Shown here: piece after piece, positions 8,138-16,700 of the stretch
Numbering within the stretch: the first letter of the stretch is position 1
Layout: every line of letters starts with the position of its first letter
Source of the DNA: Acidobacteriota bacterium
GTDB lineage: Bacteria > Acidobacteriota > Polarisedimenticolia > Polarisedimenticolales > Polarisedimenticolaceae
Assembly: GCA_011773795.1 (NCBI GenBank)
Contig: WVWW01000130.1
Span: forward strand, 846 to 24,855
Reading direction: 5' to 3'
DNA: 24,010 nucleotides
Notes under the pieces: model-generated
What the model was told of the DNA's origin: nothing
Database searches by the model: none
Seen by the model: only the letters and a program-made list of their open reading frames with translations
Position numbers and translations under genes: made by a program

Positions 8138-8875
8138 TCAGACCTTGAGCGCCTCGTAAAAGAATGCGAGGAAGATCAGCGTCGCGACGAGCAGGGTCAC
8201 GGTCCGCACCCACCAGATCGACTGCTCGACCGGTTCGCGGTCGGCGGCGCCGTCTTTCCAGGCTTCGCCGACGGCAACGCTCGGTGTTTCCGGCAAAGGG
8301 CTGGCCTGCAGCTGCTCGACGTACCTCGGCGACGCGCTCATCCAGGCGAACTGAAACGCGATGAGCGGAATCACCATCGTCAGCCCCCAGACTCCGGAGG
8401 TCGAGATGGCCGCCGCCGCGATCACCATCTGGAGCACCATGGCGACCCCGAAGGCGTAACGGGGTTGGCTTCGAGACCAGATCGCCAGCGCCAACGGGAC
8501 GACGAACAACGGGAGCAGGACGAAGACGCCGACGGCAAACCAGGCGGCCGCGCTCGCGTACAGGAACCACCGCGCGATGACGAAGCGCCGGCGCAAACGC
8601 AACGAGCGCATGTCGTCCCTGGCGTCCGCGACGCGCGTCCCCCCGAGCGGACCCTCGTTGAGGATCGTCGTCGCAAGAGCGTGATCGCGACGCGGCACCT
8701 GGAGTCGAACCCAGGGCGCCGCGCTGAGGTATTGACCGTGGTCGCTGCCAACAACGGCCGTCATGCCTTGCGATTCGAGCGTGACGCGGGCCAGCTCGGC
8801 CTCGAAGGGGGTCGGAAAGGTGGCGACGGTGACCGGAGCGTCATCTTCGCGTCGAGTGAGGCCGTTGGAGTTCAT
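8138..8875 (-). CDS. DUF2007-type N-terminal domain with multi-span membrane region
   Basis: The 245-residue product starts with a small alpha/beta domain (about 14-75) with the DUF2007 pattern: VATFPTPFEAELARVTLES, then GMTAVVGSD and VRLQVPRRDHALATTIL. Such domains are called putative signal-transducing or 'PII-like' modules, but no role is proven. About five hydrophobic segments follow (about 98-240), including FLYASAAAWFAVGVFVLL and TVTLLVATLIFLAFFYEAL, so the rest is an inner-membrane protein. The ATG at 8875 has GAGGAGG 8 bases upstream. A consensus TATAAT lies 30 bases upstream and overlaps the stop codon of the preceding glutathione-transferase gene. Function unknown. Confidence 0.8.
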   Translation of the reverse strand: MNSNGLTRREDDAPVTVATFPTPFEAELARVTLESQGMTAVVGSDHGQYLSAAPWVRLQVPRRDHALATTILNEGPLGGTRVADARDDMRSLRLRRRFVIARWFLYASAAAWFAVGVFVLLPLFVVPLALAIWSRSQPRYAFGVAMVLQMVIAAAAISTSGVWGLTMVIPLIAFQFAWMSASPRYVEQLQASPLPETPSVAVGEAWKDGAADREPVEQSIWWVRTVTLLVATLIFLAFFYEALKV

Positions 8876-8905
8876 CGCGCTCGCCTCCTCTCTGGGACTC
8901 CATGG

Positions 8906-8911
8906 ATTATA
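8906..8911 (-). promoter_or_regulatory. Consensus -10 hexamer upstream of the DUF2007 gene
   Basis: TATAAT on the minus strand stands 30 bases before the ATG at 8875 and overlaps the TAA stop at 8907-8909 of the upstream gene. A start near 8899 would give a leader of about 24 bases that contains the Shine-Dalgarno. No good -35 box is visible, so it is a candidate only. Confidence 0.35.
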
Positions 8912-9863
8912 GCAAGGAAAAGCGGCTCCGGTCCGCGGCTCGATCGTGCGGTGCCGCGTAGTCGATCTCGGGTCCGCGCGGCACCACCCCCGTCGGGTTG
9001 ATCCTGCGATGGGTCACGTAGTAGTGCCGTTTGATGTGGTCGAGGTCGACGGTCTCGGCGACGCCCGGCGTCTGGTACAGGTCGCGGGTGTAGGCCCACA
9101 GGTTGGGGTAGTCGACCAGGCGGCGCTTGTTGCACTTGAAGTGACCGACGTACACGGGGTCGAAGCGCAGGAGCGTCGTGAAAAGTCTCCAGTCGGCTTC
9201 GGTCTGCTCATCTCCCATCAGGAACCGTCGTGTCGAGAGCCGCGCCTCCAGCCGATCGAGGGCTCCGAACAACTTCTCGAATGCCTCCTCGTAGGCTTCC
9301 TGGGAGGCGGCGAACCCACAGCGGTAGACGCCGTTGTTCACGTTGTCGTAGACGTCGGCGTTGACGGCGTCGATCTCGTCGCGCAGCGCCTCGGGATAGA
9401 AGTCGAGGTCGCTACGGGACGCCCACTCGTCGAACTCCGAGTTGAGCATGCGGATGATCTCGGACGACTCGTTGTTGACGATCCGCCCGGCCTTCTTGTC
9501 CCACAGGACCGGCACCGTGACCCGACCCTCGAAGCCAGGATCGGTGGCTACGTAAGCCTCGGAGAGGAAGCGGAAGCCGTTCAACGGATCCGGCCCGCCC
9601 GAGGCATCGGTGAAGGCCCAGCCGCGCTCGTCGCGGATCGGATCGACGACCGTCATCCCGATGACGTCTTCCAGACCCTTCAGCTTCCTGAAAATGATGG
9701 TTCGATGAGCCCAGGGGCAAGCATAGGAGACGTAGAGATGGTAGCGGTCCGGTTCCGCACGGTAGCGGGAGGATCCGTCGGCGGTGACCCGGTCGCGGAA
9801 AGCGCTCTCTTGACGGACGAACTCGCCCCGGCGCCCCGTTTCCTCGGGAAATTCCGCGCGCAT
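8907..9863 (-). CDS. yqjG: Glutathionyl-hydroquinone reductase (Xi-class glutathione transferase, YqjG/ECM4 family)
   Basis: The 318-residue product has the Xi-class catalytic motif CPWA (C49, in YVSYACPWAHRT). It also has the family's long insert and C-terminal helical domain, with NNESSEIIRML, LSTRRFLMGDEQTEADWRLF and LLRFDPVYVGHFKCNKRR. These cytoplasmic enzymes reduce glutathionyl-hydroquinones to hydroquinones through a mixed disulfide on the cysteine. I chose the ATG at 9863 because GGAGG lies 7 bases upstream. A TTG seven codons earlier is the only alternative and overlaps that ribosome site. Its presence suggests that the host uses glutathione or a similar thiol, though no glutathione synthesis gene is in view. 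Confidence 0.92.
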   Translation of the reverse strand: MRAEFPEETGRRGEFVRQESAFRDRVTADGSSRYRAEPDRYHLYVSYACPWAHRTIIFRKLKGLEDVIGMTVVDPIRDERGWAFTDASGGPDPLNGFRFLSEAYVATDPGFEGRVTVPVLWDKKAGRIVNNESSEIIRMLNSEFDEWASRSDLDFYPEALRDEIDAVNADVYDNVNNGVYRCGFAASQEAYEEAFEKLFGALDRLEARLSTRRFLMGDEQTEADWRLFTTLLRFDPVYVGHFKCNKRRLVDYPNLWAYTRDLYQTPGVAETVDLDHIKRHYYVTHRRINPTGVVPRGPEIDYAAPHDRAADRSRFSLL

Positions 9864-9936
9864 GTCTCTTCCTCCGATCTTCAAAGAGGTCTTTCGTTCG
9901 AATCGTGATCTGGATTCGCCTCGCCCTGAAGCCGGT

Positions 9937-10218
9937 CTATTCCCGCAACTTCGACGCCAGATCCGGCGACTTGTCGGTCCGGGTGCCGATCTTGATCGCG
10001 CTCGACAGCCGGACGACGCCCTCGGCGTGCAGCGTCTCGTGGATCTCGCGGAGAACCCTGAAGACGGTCTCGAGCTCGCCCTCCACGTTCGTCCCGAACG
10101 AATGCTCCTGAACGACGAGGTCCGAGGCGGCGATGATCGCCTGGGCGCGCCGGACCCACGGCCGCACGGAAGTCCCGCTCCCGATCGGGATGATCTGGAT
10201 TTCGGCGACGGCTTTCAT
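9937..10218 (-). CDS. MTH1187/YkoF-like small protein (thiamine-binding family)
   Basis: The 93-residue product has the full MTH1187-type pattern: start AEIQIIPIGSGTSVRPWVRRA, then EHSFGTNVEGELETVFRVLREIHE and a final VVRLSSAIKIGTR. Family members are small ferredoxin-like oligomers, some binding thiamine or its precursors. The role of most is unknown. The ATG at 10218 is chosen because homology begins at residue 2. The upstream open extension to 10398 is antisense to the divergent YwiC-like gene. The ribosome-binding site is weak (CGAAG). No thiamine transport or synthesis gene is adjacent. Confidence 0.85.
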   Translation of the reverse strand: MKAVAEIQIIPIGSGTSVRPWVRRAQAIIAASDLVVQEHSFGTNVEGELETVFRVLREIHETLHAEGVVRLSSAIKIGTRTDKSPDLASKLRE

Positions 10219-10265
10219 GCTTCGCGTCGAGGTTAGCACCGGTCGGATCTCCCGGCGATAGAGGC

Positions 10266-10271
10266 TAGACT
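10266..10271 (+). promoter_or_regulatory. -10-like hexamer for a leaderless transcript
   Basis: TAGACT ends 8 bases before the ATG at 10280 in the 61-base divergent gap. There is no Shine-Dalgarno in the 8-base spacer, so the message would begin at or next to the start codon. No convincing -35 is seen at the expected place. Confidence 0.35.
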
Positions 10272-10279
10272 GTCGCGCT

Positions 10280-11092
10280 ATGACGAGCCTGTTTCGACGC
10301 CACGTCGCGCTGCCCCAGGACCACGGAAGCTGGGCCTTCTTTCTCGGTCCGCTGATCGTCGGCCTGTTCGTCGGCGGTCGCTGGCACACGACCGTCATCT
10401 ACCTCACGATCGCCGCCGGTTGCGGCTTTCTCGTGCGACAACCGATCGGCCTGCTGGTCAAGGTCGCCGCCGGGCGGCGCGGCCGCGATGTGGTCCCCGC
10501 AGCGATGTTCTGGGTAGCACTCTACGGCACGATCGCCGCGCTGCACGTGACCGGTCTCGTACTGCGTGGCTTCGCCTACATTCTCGTACTCGCCATCCCC
10601 GGATTGCTGGTGTTCTGCTGGTACCTGGCCCTGCTCTACAAACGGGCGGAGCGGCGCCAGCGGATCATGGAGATCCTCGCGACCGGGTCGATCGCCCTGG
10701 TCGCGCCGGCCGGGATGTGGGCCGGGCTTGGCCAGCCCGATCCGCTCGGGTGGTGGCTGTGGCTGTTGATGTGGCTCCAGTCCGCCACAGGGATCGTCTA
10801 CGTCTACCTGCGACTGGAGCAACGACCGTGGAAGGGCACGCCGCCGCCGGCGGAACGGTTCCGCTCGGGCGCTTCCGCTTTGGCCATCTCCTTCTCGGGA
10901 GTCGTGCTCGCGGCCGGTCTGGGCGCGACGGGGGTGATCTCCCCGTGGCTGTGGATCCCGTACGGTGTCCAGGCGCTGGAGGTGCTGCGGGGCGTCTGGG
11001 TCCCCGCGGCGGGCGTCAAGCCCGTCTCCATCGGCATGCGTCAGATGGTCTTGAAGATCGCCTTCGTCGTTCTGTTCATCGTCCTGTGGTGA
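10280..11092 (+). CDS. YwiC-like integral membrane protein
   Basis: The 270-residue product is very hydrophobic with about eight predicted membrane helices. The N-terminal LPQDHGSWAFFLGP matches the P-x-[ED]-HG-[SA]-W signature of the YwiC-like family. YwiC of Bacillus lies near anaerobic respiration genes, but the family has no proven function. The polar loop with KRAERRQR in mid-protein is cytoplasmic by the positive-inside rule. The ATG at 10280 is directly preceded by a -10-like TAGACT and no ribosome-binding site. It is transcribed divergently from the MTH1187-like gene. A short inverted repeat follows the stop. Confidence 0.8.
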   Translation: MTSLFRRHVALPQDHGSWAFFLGPLIVGLFVGGRWHTTVIYLTIAAGCGFLVRQPIGLLVKVAAGRRGRDVVPAAMFWVALYGTIAALHVTGLVLRGFAYILVLAIPGLLVFCWYLALLYKRAERRQRIMEILATGSIALVAPAGMWAGLGQPDPLGWWLWLLMWLQSATGIVYVYLRLEQRPWKGTPPPAERFRSGASALAISFSGVVLAAGLGATGVISPWLWIPYGVQALEVLRGVWVPAAGVKPVSIGMRQMVLKIAFVVLFIVLW

Positions 11093-11106
11093 AGTAGCGG
11101 CCCGCT

Positions 11107-11128
11107 GGAGCCTCCGGCACACGGCTCC
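11107..11128 (+). terminator. Weak hairpin after the YwiC-like gene
   Basis: GGAGCC (11107-11112) and GGCTCC (11123-11128) pair around a 10-base loop, 14 bases after the stop at 11092. There is no T run, so it is only a possible terminator separating this gene from the sigma-54 cluster. Confidence 0.25.
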
Positions 11129-11133
11129 CCGAT

Positions 11134-11146
11134 TACGAAACTCGTA
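11134..11146. promoter_or_regulatory. Dyad upstream of the sigma-54 promoter, possible enhancer-binding site
   Basis: TACGA-AAC-TCGTA is a perfect 5-bp inverted repeat centred at 11140, about 96 bases before the predicted start of transcription. Sigma-54 promoters need an activator bound at a site of this general placement. Only one copy is seen, so identity is inferred from position alone. Confidence 0.3.
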
Positions 11147-11209
11147 TCGCGGATAACAAGATCTTCATCGGGAATACCCCGACTCTCCATAAACCCCCCG
11201 ATTCGGGCG

Positions 11210-11225
11210 TGGCACTTGGCTTGCA
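11210..11225 (+). promoter_or_regulatory. Sigma-54 (-24/-12) promoter of the TPR-ExbBD-TonB cluster
   Basis: TGGCACT-TGGC-TTGCA matches the RpoN consensus TGGCACG-N4-TTGCW at all but one position, with the GG and GC at the required spacing. The predicted start is near 11236, giving a leader of about 82 bases before the ATG at 11318. Two short stems (11230-11235 with 11242-11247; 11247-11251 with 11258-11262) occur at the start of that leader. It is the only strong promoter signal seen ahead of the ten-gene cluster. Confidence 0.65.
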
Positions 11226-11317
11226 GGACCCGCGGTGGATTCCGCGGACGGATAAAACCGTCGGCCGAGAGGGTTTGCGGCTCATGGTCGCGGGGTCCAC
11301 GAAACGAGGGAGAGGTC

Positions 11318-11881
11318 ATGACCCGAATCAATCGGATCACGAGCAGCGGGGTCTCGGCACAGATTCTCATCTTTGCCCTTCTATTCTGTCTGGCGGCCAC
11401 CCAGGGTTGGGCGCAGCAGGAGCAAGACGACCGGCAACAGATGCGCGGTCTCGACGAGCAAGTCCAGGAGATCAAGTCGGACGTGCTCAGCATCGCGGAG
11501 GAGCTGAGCCGGCTGGAAGAGAAGCTGCTGTACCCGTCGGGGACGCAGGTCGCGATCTTCGTCTCGCTGGCCGAGGGCGACCGGATGCGCCTCGACGCCG
11601 TGCGGCTCCAGATCGACGGCCAGCTCGTCGCGCACTACATCTACAGCGCCAAGGAGCTCGAGGCCCTGCGCAAGGGCGGCGTGCAGCGGGTCTACGTCGG
11701 AAACGTCTCCACCGGAAGCCACCAGCTCGAGGTGCTCGTCGACGGCATGGGTGTCGACGGAGCGGATTTCAGCCGCACCGAGCAGTTCACCTTCAGCAAG
11801 GAAGTGAAACCGAAGATGGTGGCGCTGACCCTGGCCGGACCGGGTTCCGCCAACACCCCGATCGCACTCGGGGAATGGTAG
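11318..11881 (+). CDS. Exported coiled-coil protein of unknown function, first gene of the cluster
   Basis: The 187-residue product has a signal peptide (hydrophobic ILIFALLFCLAA, cleavage likely after WA32). A coiled-coil segment follows (about 40-66, QQMRGLDEQVQEIKSDVLS then EELSRLEEKLL). A beta-rich domain of about 120 residues comes next, with DAVRLQIDGQLVAHYIY and GSHQLEVLVDGMG, a pattern like carboxypeptidase-regulatory or PEGA-type sandwich domains. That fold assignment is an inference. The ATG at 11318 is chosen because GGGAGAGG lies just upstream and because the signal peptide then begins the protein. It begins the cluster behind the sigma-54 promoter, and the next gene starts 4 bases after its stop. 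Likely periplasmic partner of the TPR proteins; I do not know its exact function. Confidence 0.8.
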   Translation: MTRINRITSSGVSAQILIFALLFCLAATQGWAQQEQDDRQQMRGLDEQVQEIKSDVLSIAEELSRLEEKLLYPSGTQVAIFVSLAEGDRMRLDAVRLQIDGQLVAHYIYSAKELEALRKGGVQRVYVGNVSTGSHQLEVLVDGMGVDGADFSRTEQFTFSKEVKPKMVALTLAGPGSANTPIALGEW

Positions 11882-11885
11882 GACG

Positions 11886-13766
11886 ATGCGAGGGCGGCAT
11901 CGGCTGCTAGGTTTCGGCCTGGCTCTGGGACTCGCAGTCTCTCCGACCCTCGGGGAAGACCTCCGGGACCTCCATTTCGGCGAGGCGCTCTATCACGCTC
12001 ACCAGGGCCAGTTCTTCGATGCACTCCAGCGGCTCGATAGCGAGCTCGCGCAGTACCGCGGTCTCGACGAACCCGCACTCGATACGCTCCATTTCCACGT
12101 CAACGACGCCGAGTTCTCGGTCGGCGATTTCGAGCTCAACTACCGCATGCACCATCGCGCGGGACGCGCCATCAAGGCGGTGCTCGAAGGCGCCGTCGAC
12201 GAGGCCGTACGCAACGAGGCCGCGTTCCGGCTCGCCCGCATCCATTTCCAGAAGGGCCAGCTCGACGACGCGGTGCACGCTTTGGCGAGGATCGAAGGCG
12301 CGATGCCCGCCGGAATCCAGGATGATGTCGAGTTCCTGCGGGCGAACATCGATCTTGCAACGGGCAAGCCGAGCGCGGCGGTGACGGTGCTCGGCCAACT
12401 GCACAGCGACCCGGGTCTGGTCGGGTTCGTCGCCTACAACCTCGGCATCGCCTTGTTGCAGGACGGTCGGCCCGCAGAAGCAATCGAGCAACTGGACCGG
12501 GCCGGGCAACTGAGCGCCGGCGACGGCGCCGCTCTCGCGATCCGTGACAAGTCGAACCTCGTGCTCGGCGCCCTCCTGTTCGAAACCGACGAGTTCGAGC
12601 GGGCCAAGCGGTCTCTCGACCGCGTCCGTCTCGAGGGACCCTTCTCCAACCAGGCGCTGTTGCGGGCCGGCTGGGCCGCGGCCTCGGCCGAGCAGTACGA
12701 CCGCGCTCTCGTACCGTGGAACATGCTGGCCGATCGCGAGCCGACGGATGTCGCGGTCCAGGAAGCGATGCTTGCCGTTCCGCACGCCTACGCCAAGCTC
12801 GATCTGCATGGCCGGGCCGCGCTGGGGTACGGGCGCGCTCTCGAGCTGTACAGCAACCAGATCGAGCGCGTCGATGCATCGATCGGCAGCATCCGCGACG
12901 GACGGTTTCTCGATGCGCTCGTCCGGGAAGAGTCCCGGCAGGACGACAGCTGGGTCATCCGACTGCGCACGCTGCCCGACGCGCCGGAAACCTACTACCT
13001 GATGGAGTTGATGGCGTCGCACGACTTCCAGACCGCGCTGCAGAACTACCTCGACCTCGAGGACCTGCGGTCGAAGCTCATCGCCTGGAAGACCAGCCTG
13101 GATGCGTTCGACGACATCATCCACTGGCGCGCGGAGAACTACGAGCCGCTGCTGCCGGAGATCGACGCGCAGTTCCGCGAGCTGGACTCGCGGATCCGCC
13201 TGCGCCTCGAGCAGCGCAAGCACCTCGGCGATCGCCTGCAGGCGATGCTGACCGCGCCGCGGCCGGAATACCTGGCGACCGCGGACGAGCGGATCGCCGG
13301 CGAGAGGATCGCGCTCGTCGAGCAGCAGCTCGACCGTACGGAGGGCCCGGAAGCGGAGGCACTTCGGCGCCGCGCGGCCCTGCTGCGGGGCGTCCTCACC
13401 TGGCGGCTGACAACCGAATACCACGAGCGCCTGACCACGGCCCACCTGCACCTGAACGAATTGAACGCACACGTCGACATGCTCACGCGGCAATACGACG
13501 CCTTCGTCAGAGCTCGCCAGGCGGCGACGCACAGCTACGTCGGCTACGACGTCCAGATCGAACGACTCCGCGAGCGCGTCCGCGACGCGCTGCAGCGCGT
13601 CGACACGTTGATGGCCCGGCAGGGACACATGATCGAGACCGTCGCCATCAACCGGCTCAACGCCCGCCGGGAACGCCTGGTGGCGCAGCAGACGCAGGCC
13701 CGCTACGCCGTTGCCGACAGCTACGATCGCGCGGCTCGCGCCAAGGTCGAGTTGGAGGAACGCTGA
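11886..13766 (+). CDS. Exported tetratricopeptide-repeat protein
   Basis: The 626-residue product has a signal peptide (RHRLLGFGLALGLAVSPTLG, cleavage near residue 23). A TPR-like array spans about 27-330, with helix pairs such as FGEALYHAHQGQFFDALQRL, AAFRLARIHFQKGQLDDAV, VAYNLGIALLQDGRPAEAI and ALLRAGWAAASAEQYDRAL. The second half (about 390-626) is a long charged helical region with many Arg/Glu/Gln heptads, probably coiled coil. TPR arrays bind other proteins, so a periplasmic scaffold role for the ExbBD/TonB-like complex is likely but inferred. The gene begins 4 bases after the previous stop and its TGA overlaps the next ATG by one base (TGATG), indicating translational coupling. A 573-codon antisense frame here is an artefact of codon bias. 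Confidence 0.85.
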   Translation: MRGRHRLLGFGLALGLAVSPTLGEDLRDLHFGEALYHAHQGQFFDALQRLDSELAQYRGLDEPALDTLHFHVNDAEFSVGDFELNYRMHHRAGRAIKAVLEGAVDEAVRNEAAFRLARIHFQKGQLDDAVHALARIEGAMPAGIQDDVEFLRANIDLATGKPSAAVTVLGQLHSDPGLVGFVAYNLGIALLQDGRPAEAIEQLDRAGQLSAGDGAALAIRDKSNLVLGALLFETDEFERAKRSLDRVRLEGPFSNQALLRAGWAAASAEQYDRALVPWNMLADREPTDVAVQEAMLAVPHAYAKLDLHGRAALGYGRALELYSNQIERVDASIGSIRDGRFLDALVREESRQDDSWVIRLRTLPDAPETYYLMELMASHDFQTALQNYLDLEDLRSKLIAWKTSLDAFDDIIHWRAENYEPLLPEIDAQFRELDSRIRLRLEQRKHLGDRLQAMLTAPRPEYLATADERIAGERIALVEQQLDRTEGPEAEALRRRAALLRGVLTWRLTTEYHERLTTAHLHLNELNAHVDMLTRQYDAFVRARQAATHSYVGYDVQIERLRERVRDALQRVDTLMARQGHMIETVAINRLNARRERLVAQQTQARYAVADSYDRAARAKVELEER

Positions 13767-16700
13767 TGCGGCGGATCGGCATTCCTGTCCTGCTCGCGCC
13801 GGCGCTGCTTCTCGGCTGCGCCGCGCGGACGGAACAACCGGTCGTCACCCAGGGCACGCTCGCGGAGCTGCATGACATGCAGCCGGACGTGCAGGAGGTC
13901 GAGGTCGAGCAGGGTCTCGAACAGGCGATGGAGCACTACCGCCGGTTCCTCGAAGAGACACCGGAAACCAGGATGACCCCGGACGCGATGCGGCGTCTCG
14001 CGGACCTGCAGATCGAGAAACAGTTCGGTGTCCGCGAGGGCGACCTGAAGCCACGCGAAATGGCCGCCCCGGAGTCCGCTCAGGTGTCCGCTCCATTGCT
14101 CCCGATCGATGCGGTCGACGAGATGGGTCCGTGGGAATCGGATCAGGATTTCGAAGCCCGGACGACCGCGGCGAGCTCGCTGTTCGGCTGGCTTGGTGAT
14201 CTGCCCGCCGGACCGTTATCCGAGCAAGAGGATCCCTCGGGGCCCCTGGAAGCGATCGCGCTCTACGACCGCCTGCTCACCGAGTACCCGAACTACGAGC
14301 ACCGCGACCAGGTCCTCTACCAGAAGGCGCGGGCCTACGACGAGCTCGGCCGCACCGAAGAGGCGATCGCGACGATGGAGAGCCTGATCGACGCGAACCC
14401 GCACTCGGCGCACTTCGACGAGGTCCAGTTCCGGCGTGGAGAGTACTTCTTCACGCGTCGGAAGTACCTCGACGCCGAGGACGCGTACGAGTCGATCATC
14501 CGTATGGGCGAACACTCCTCGTACTACGAGCTCGCGCTCTACAAGCTCGGGTGGACGTTCTACAAGCAGGAGCTCTACGAGGAGGCCCTGCACCGGTACA
14601 TCGCGCTGCTCGACTACAAGGTGTCGATCGGCTACGACTTCGATCAAGCACAGTCCGAGGATGACGAACGGCGCGTCGCCGATACGTTCCGGGTCGTCAG
14701 CCTGAGCTTCAGCAATCTCGGCGGGCCGGAATCCGTGCCCCGATACTTCGCGACTTTCGGCAACCGCTCCTACGAAGAGCGCGTGTACAGCAATCTCGGC
14801 GCGCACTACCTGGACAAGCTGCGTTACGACGACGCGGCGAAGACCTACAGGGCATTCGTGGAGCTGTACCCGTTCCACCGGGCCGCTCCCCACTTCAGCA
14901 TGCGCATCGTGGAGACGTTCACCGCCGGTGAGTTCCCCAAACTGGTGCTGGAGGCGAAGCGCGAGTTCGCGACGGACTACGGGTTGCAGGCCGAGTACTG
15001 GCGCCGTTTCACGCCCGAGGATCGACCGGAGGTGCTGGACCACCTGAAGGCGAACCTGAAGGACCTGGCCACGCACTATCACGCCGATTACCAGAGTCTT
15101 GAAGACACGGAGGACAACGACGCCGACAAGCACGCGAGTTATCGCGAGGCGCTTCGCTGGTACGGGGACTACCTCCAGTCGTTCCCTGCGGATGACGATT
15201 CGCCGTCGATCAACTACCGGCTCGCGGACCTGCTCCTCGAGCACGAGGACTTCGGCGAGGCGGCCAGGCAGTACGAGCGCACGGCCTACGACTACGAGCC
15301 GCACGACCAGGCGGCCGCCGCCGGCTACGCCGCCGTCTTCGCCCACCGCGAGCGTCTCAGGGTCGCCGGTGAGGAGCTGCAGGCCGTCGCCAAGAGCGAG
15401 ACGGTCGCGAGCTCGCTCAGGTTTGCGGACGCGTTCCCGGAACACGAACACGCCGCGGCGGTGCTCGGCGCGGCGGCCGACGACCTGTACGAGATGCAGG
15501 ACTACGAGGCGGGCGTCGAGTCCGCTCAACGCGTCATCGACGACTACCCCGATGCGGAACCGGAAATTCAGCGGTCGGCGTGGATCGTCGTGGCGCACGG
15601 ATCGTTCGAGCTCGCCGACTACGCGCGGGCCGAGCTGGCCTACGGCCGCGTGCTGATGTCCACTCCGGAAGAGGATGACGAGTCGCGTGCCGGTTTCATC
15701 GACAACCTGGCCGCGTCGATCTACAAACAGGGTGAGCTGGCGAACGAGTCGCAGGACTACCGCGCGGCCGCCGACCATTTCCTGAGAATCCGTTCGGCGG
15801 CGCCGACCTCCGCCATCCGCGCCACCGCCGAGTACGACGCCGGCGCCGCGCTGATACGGCTCGAAGATTGGGCGGCGGCGGCGGAGGTGCTCGAAGCGTT
15901 TCGCAGCACCTTCCCCGACCACGAGCTGCAGCTCGAGGCGACCCGTCAGATCGCCTACGCCTACCGCGAGAACGGCGAGCTGACCCGCGCCGCCGAGGAG
16001 TACGAGCGCATCGCGTCCGAGTCGGAGGATCCGGCGATGCGCAGCGAGGCGCTGCTCGTCGCGGGAGATCTCTACGAACAATCCGATGCGCAAGAACGCG
16101 CGCTGGACGCCTACGTCCGCTACGTCGACGAGTTCCCCGAACCGATCGAGACGGCCGTCGAAACGCGCCTGAAGATCGCCGAGATCTACAAGGACTGGCG
16201 CGACGTGGAGATGTATCACCAGGAACTGAGGGAGATCGTGCGCATCGACGCCGATGCGGGACCGCAACGGACCGCGAGGACGCGGACGGTGGCCGCACGC
16301 TCGGCGCTGGTTCTCGCGGAGCAGGTCTACAACGAGTTCGTGGCCGTGAAACTGCTGCAACCCTTCGAGGTCAGCCTGCAGGAAAAGCAGCAACGCATGG
16401 ATCTCACGATCGAGACGATGGGCTCGCTGGTGGACTACGAGATCGGCGAGGTCACCGCGGCCGCGACGTTCTACATGGCGGAAACCTACTTCGACTTCAG
16501 CCGCTCGCTGGCGGAGTCGGAACGCCCGACCGATCTCGAGCCCGCGGAACTGGCCGAGTACGAGCTGGTCCTCGAGGAGGAGGCGTTCCCGTTCGAGGAG
16601 AAGGCCATCGACGTGCACGAGAAGAACCTGGAGCTGTTGCAGGCCGGCGTCTTCAACAGCTGGACCGAGAAGAGTCTCGGCAAGCTCGCCGAGCTGGTGC

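Noticed and set aside
8076..8570. A 165-codon upstream extension of the YtcJ-type amidohydrolase
   Set aside because: It would hide the lipoprotein signal and overlaps the DUF2007 membrane-protein gene in another frame.
11907..13628. A 573-codon open frame on the minus strand
   Set aside because: Antisense to the exported TPR protein, with no domain, no ribosome site and a biased composition.
12716..13765. A 350-codon upstream extension of the large TPR lipoprotein
   Set aside because: It overlaps the preceding TPR gene in another frame, is Arg/Ala-rich, and would bury the lipoprotein signal that begins at 13766.
14216..16618. An 800-codon open frame on the minus strand
   Set aside because: It lies wholly antisense to the large TPR lipoprotein gene, has a Val/Arg/Gly-rich low-complexity product and no recognisable domain. 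It arises because GC-rich codons leave few stops on the opposite strand.
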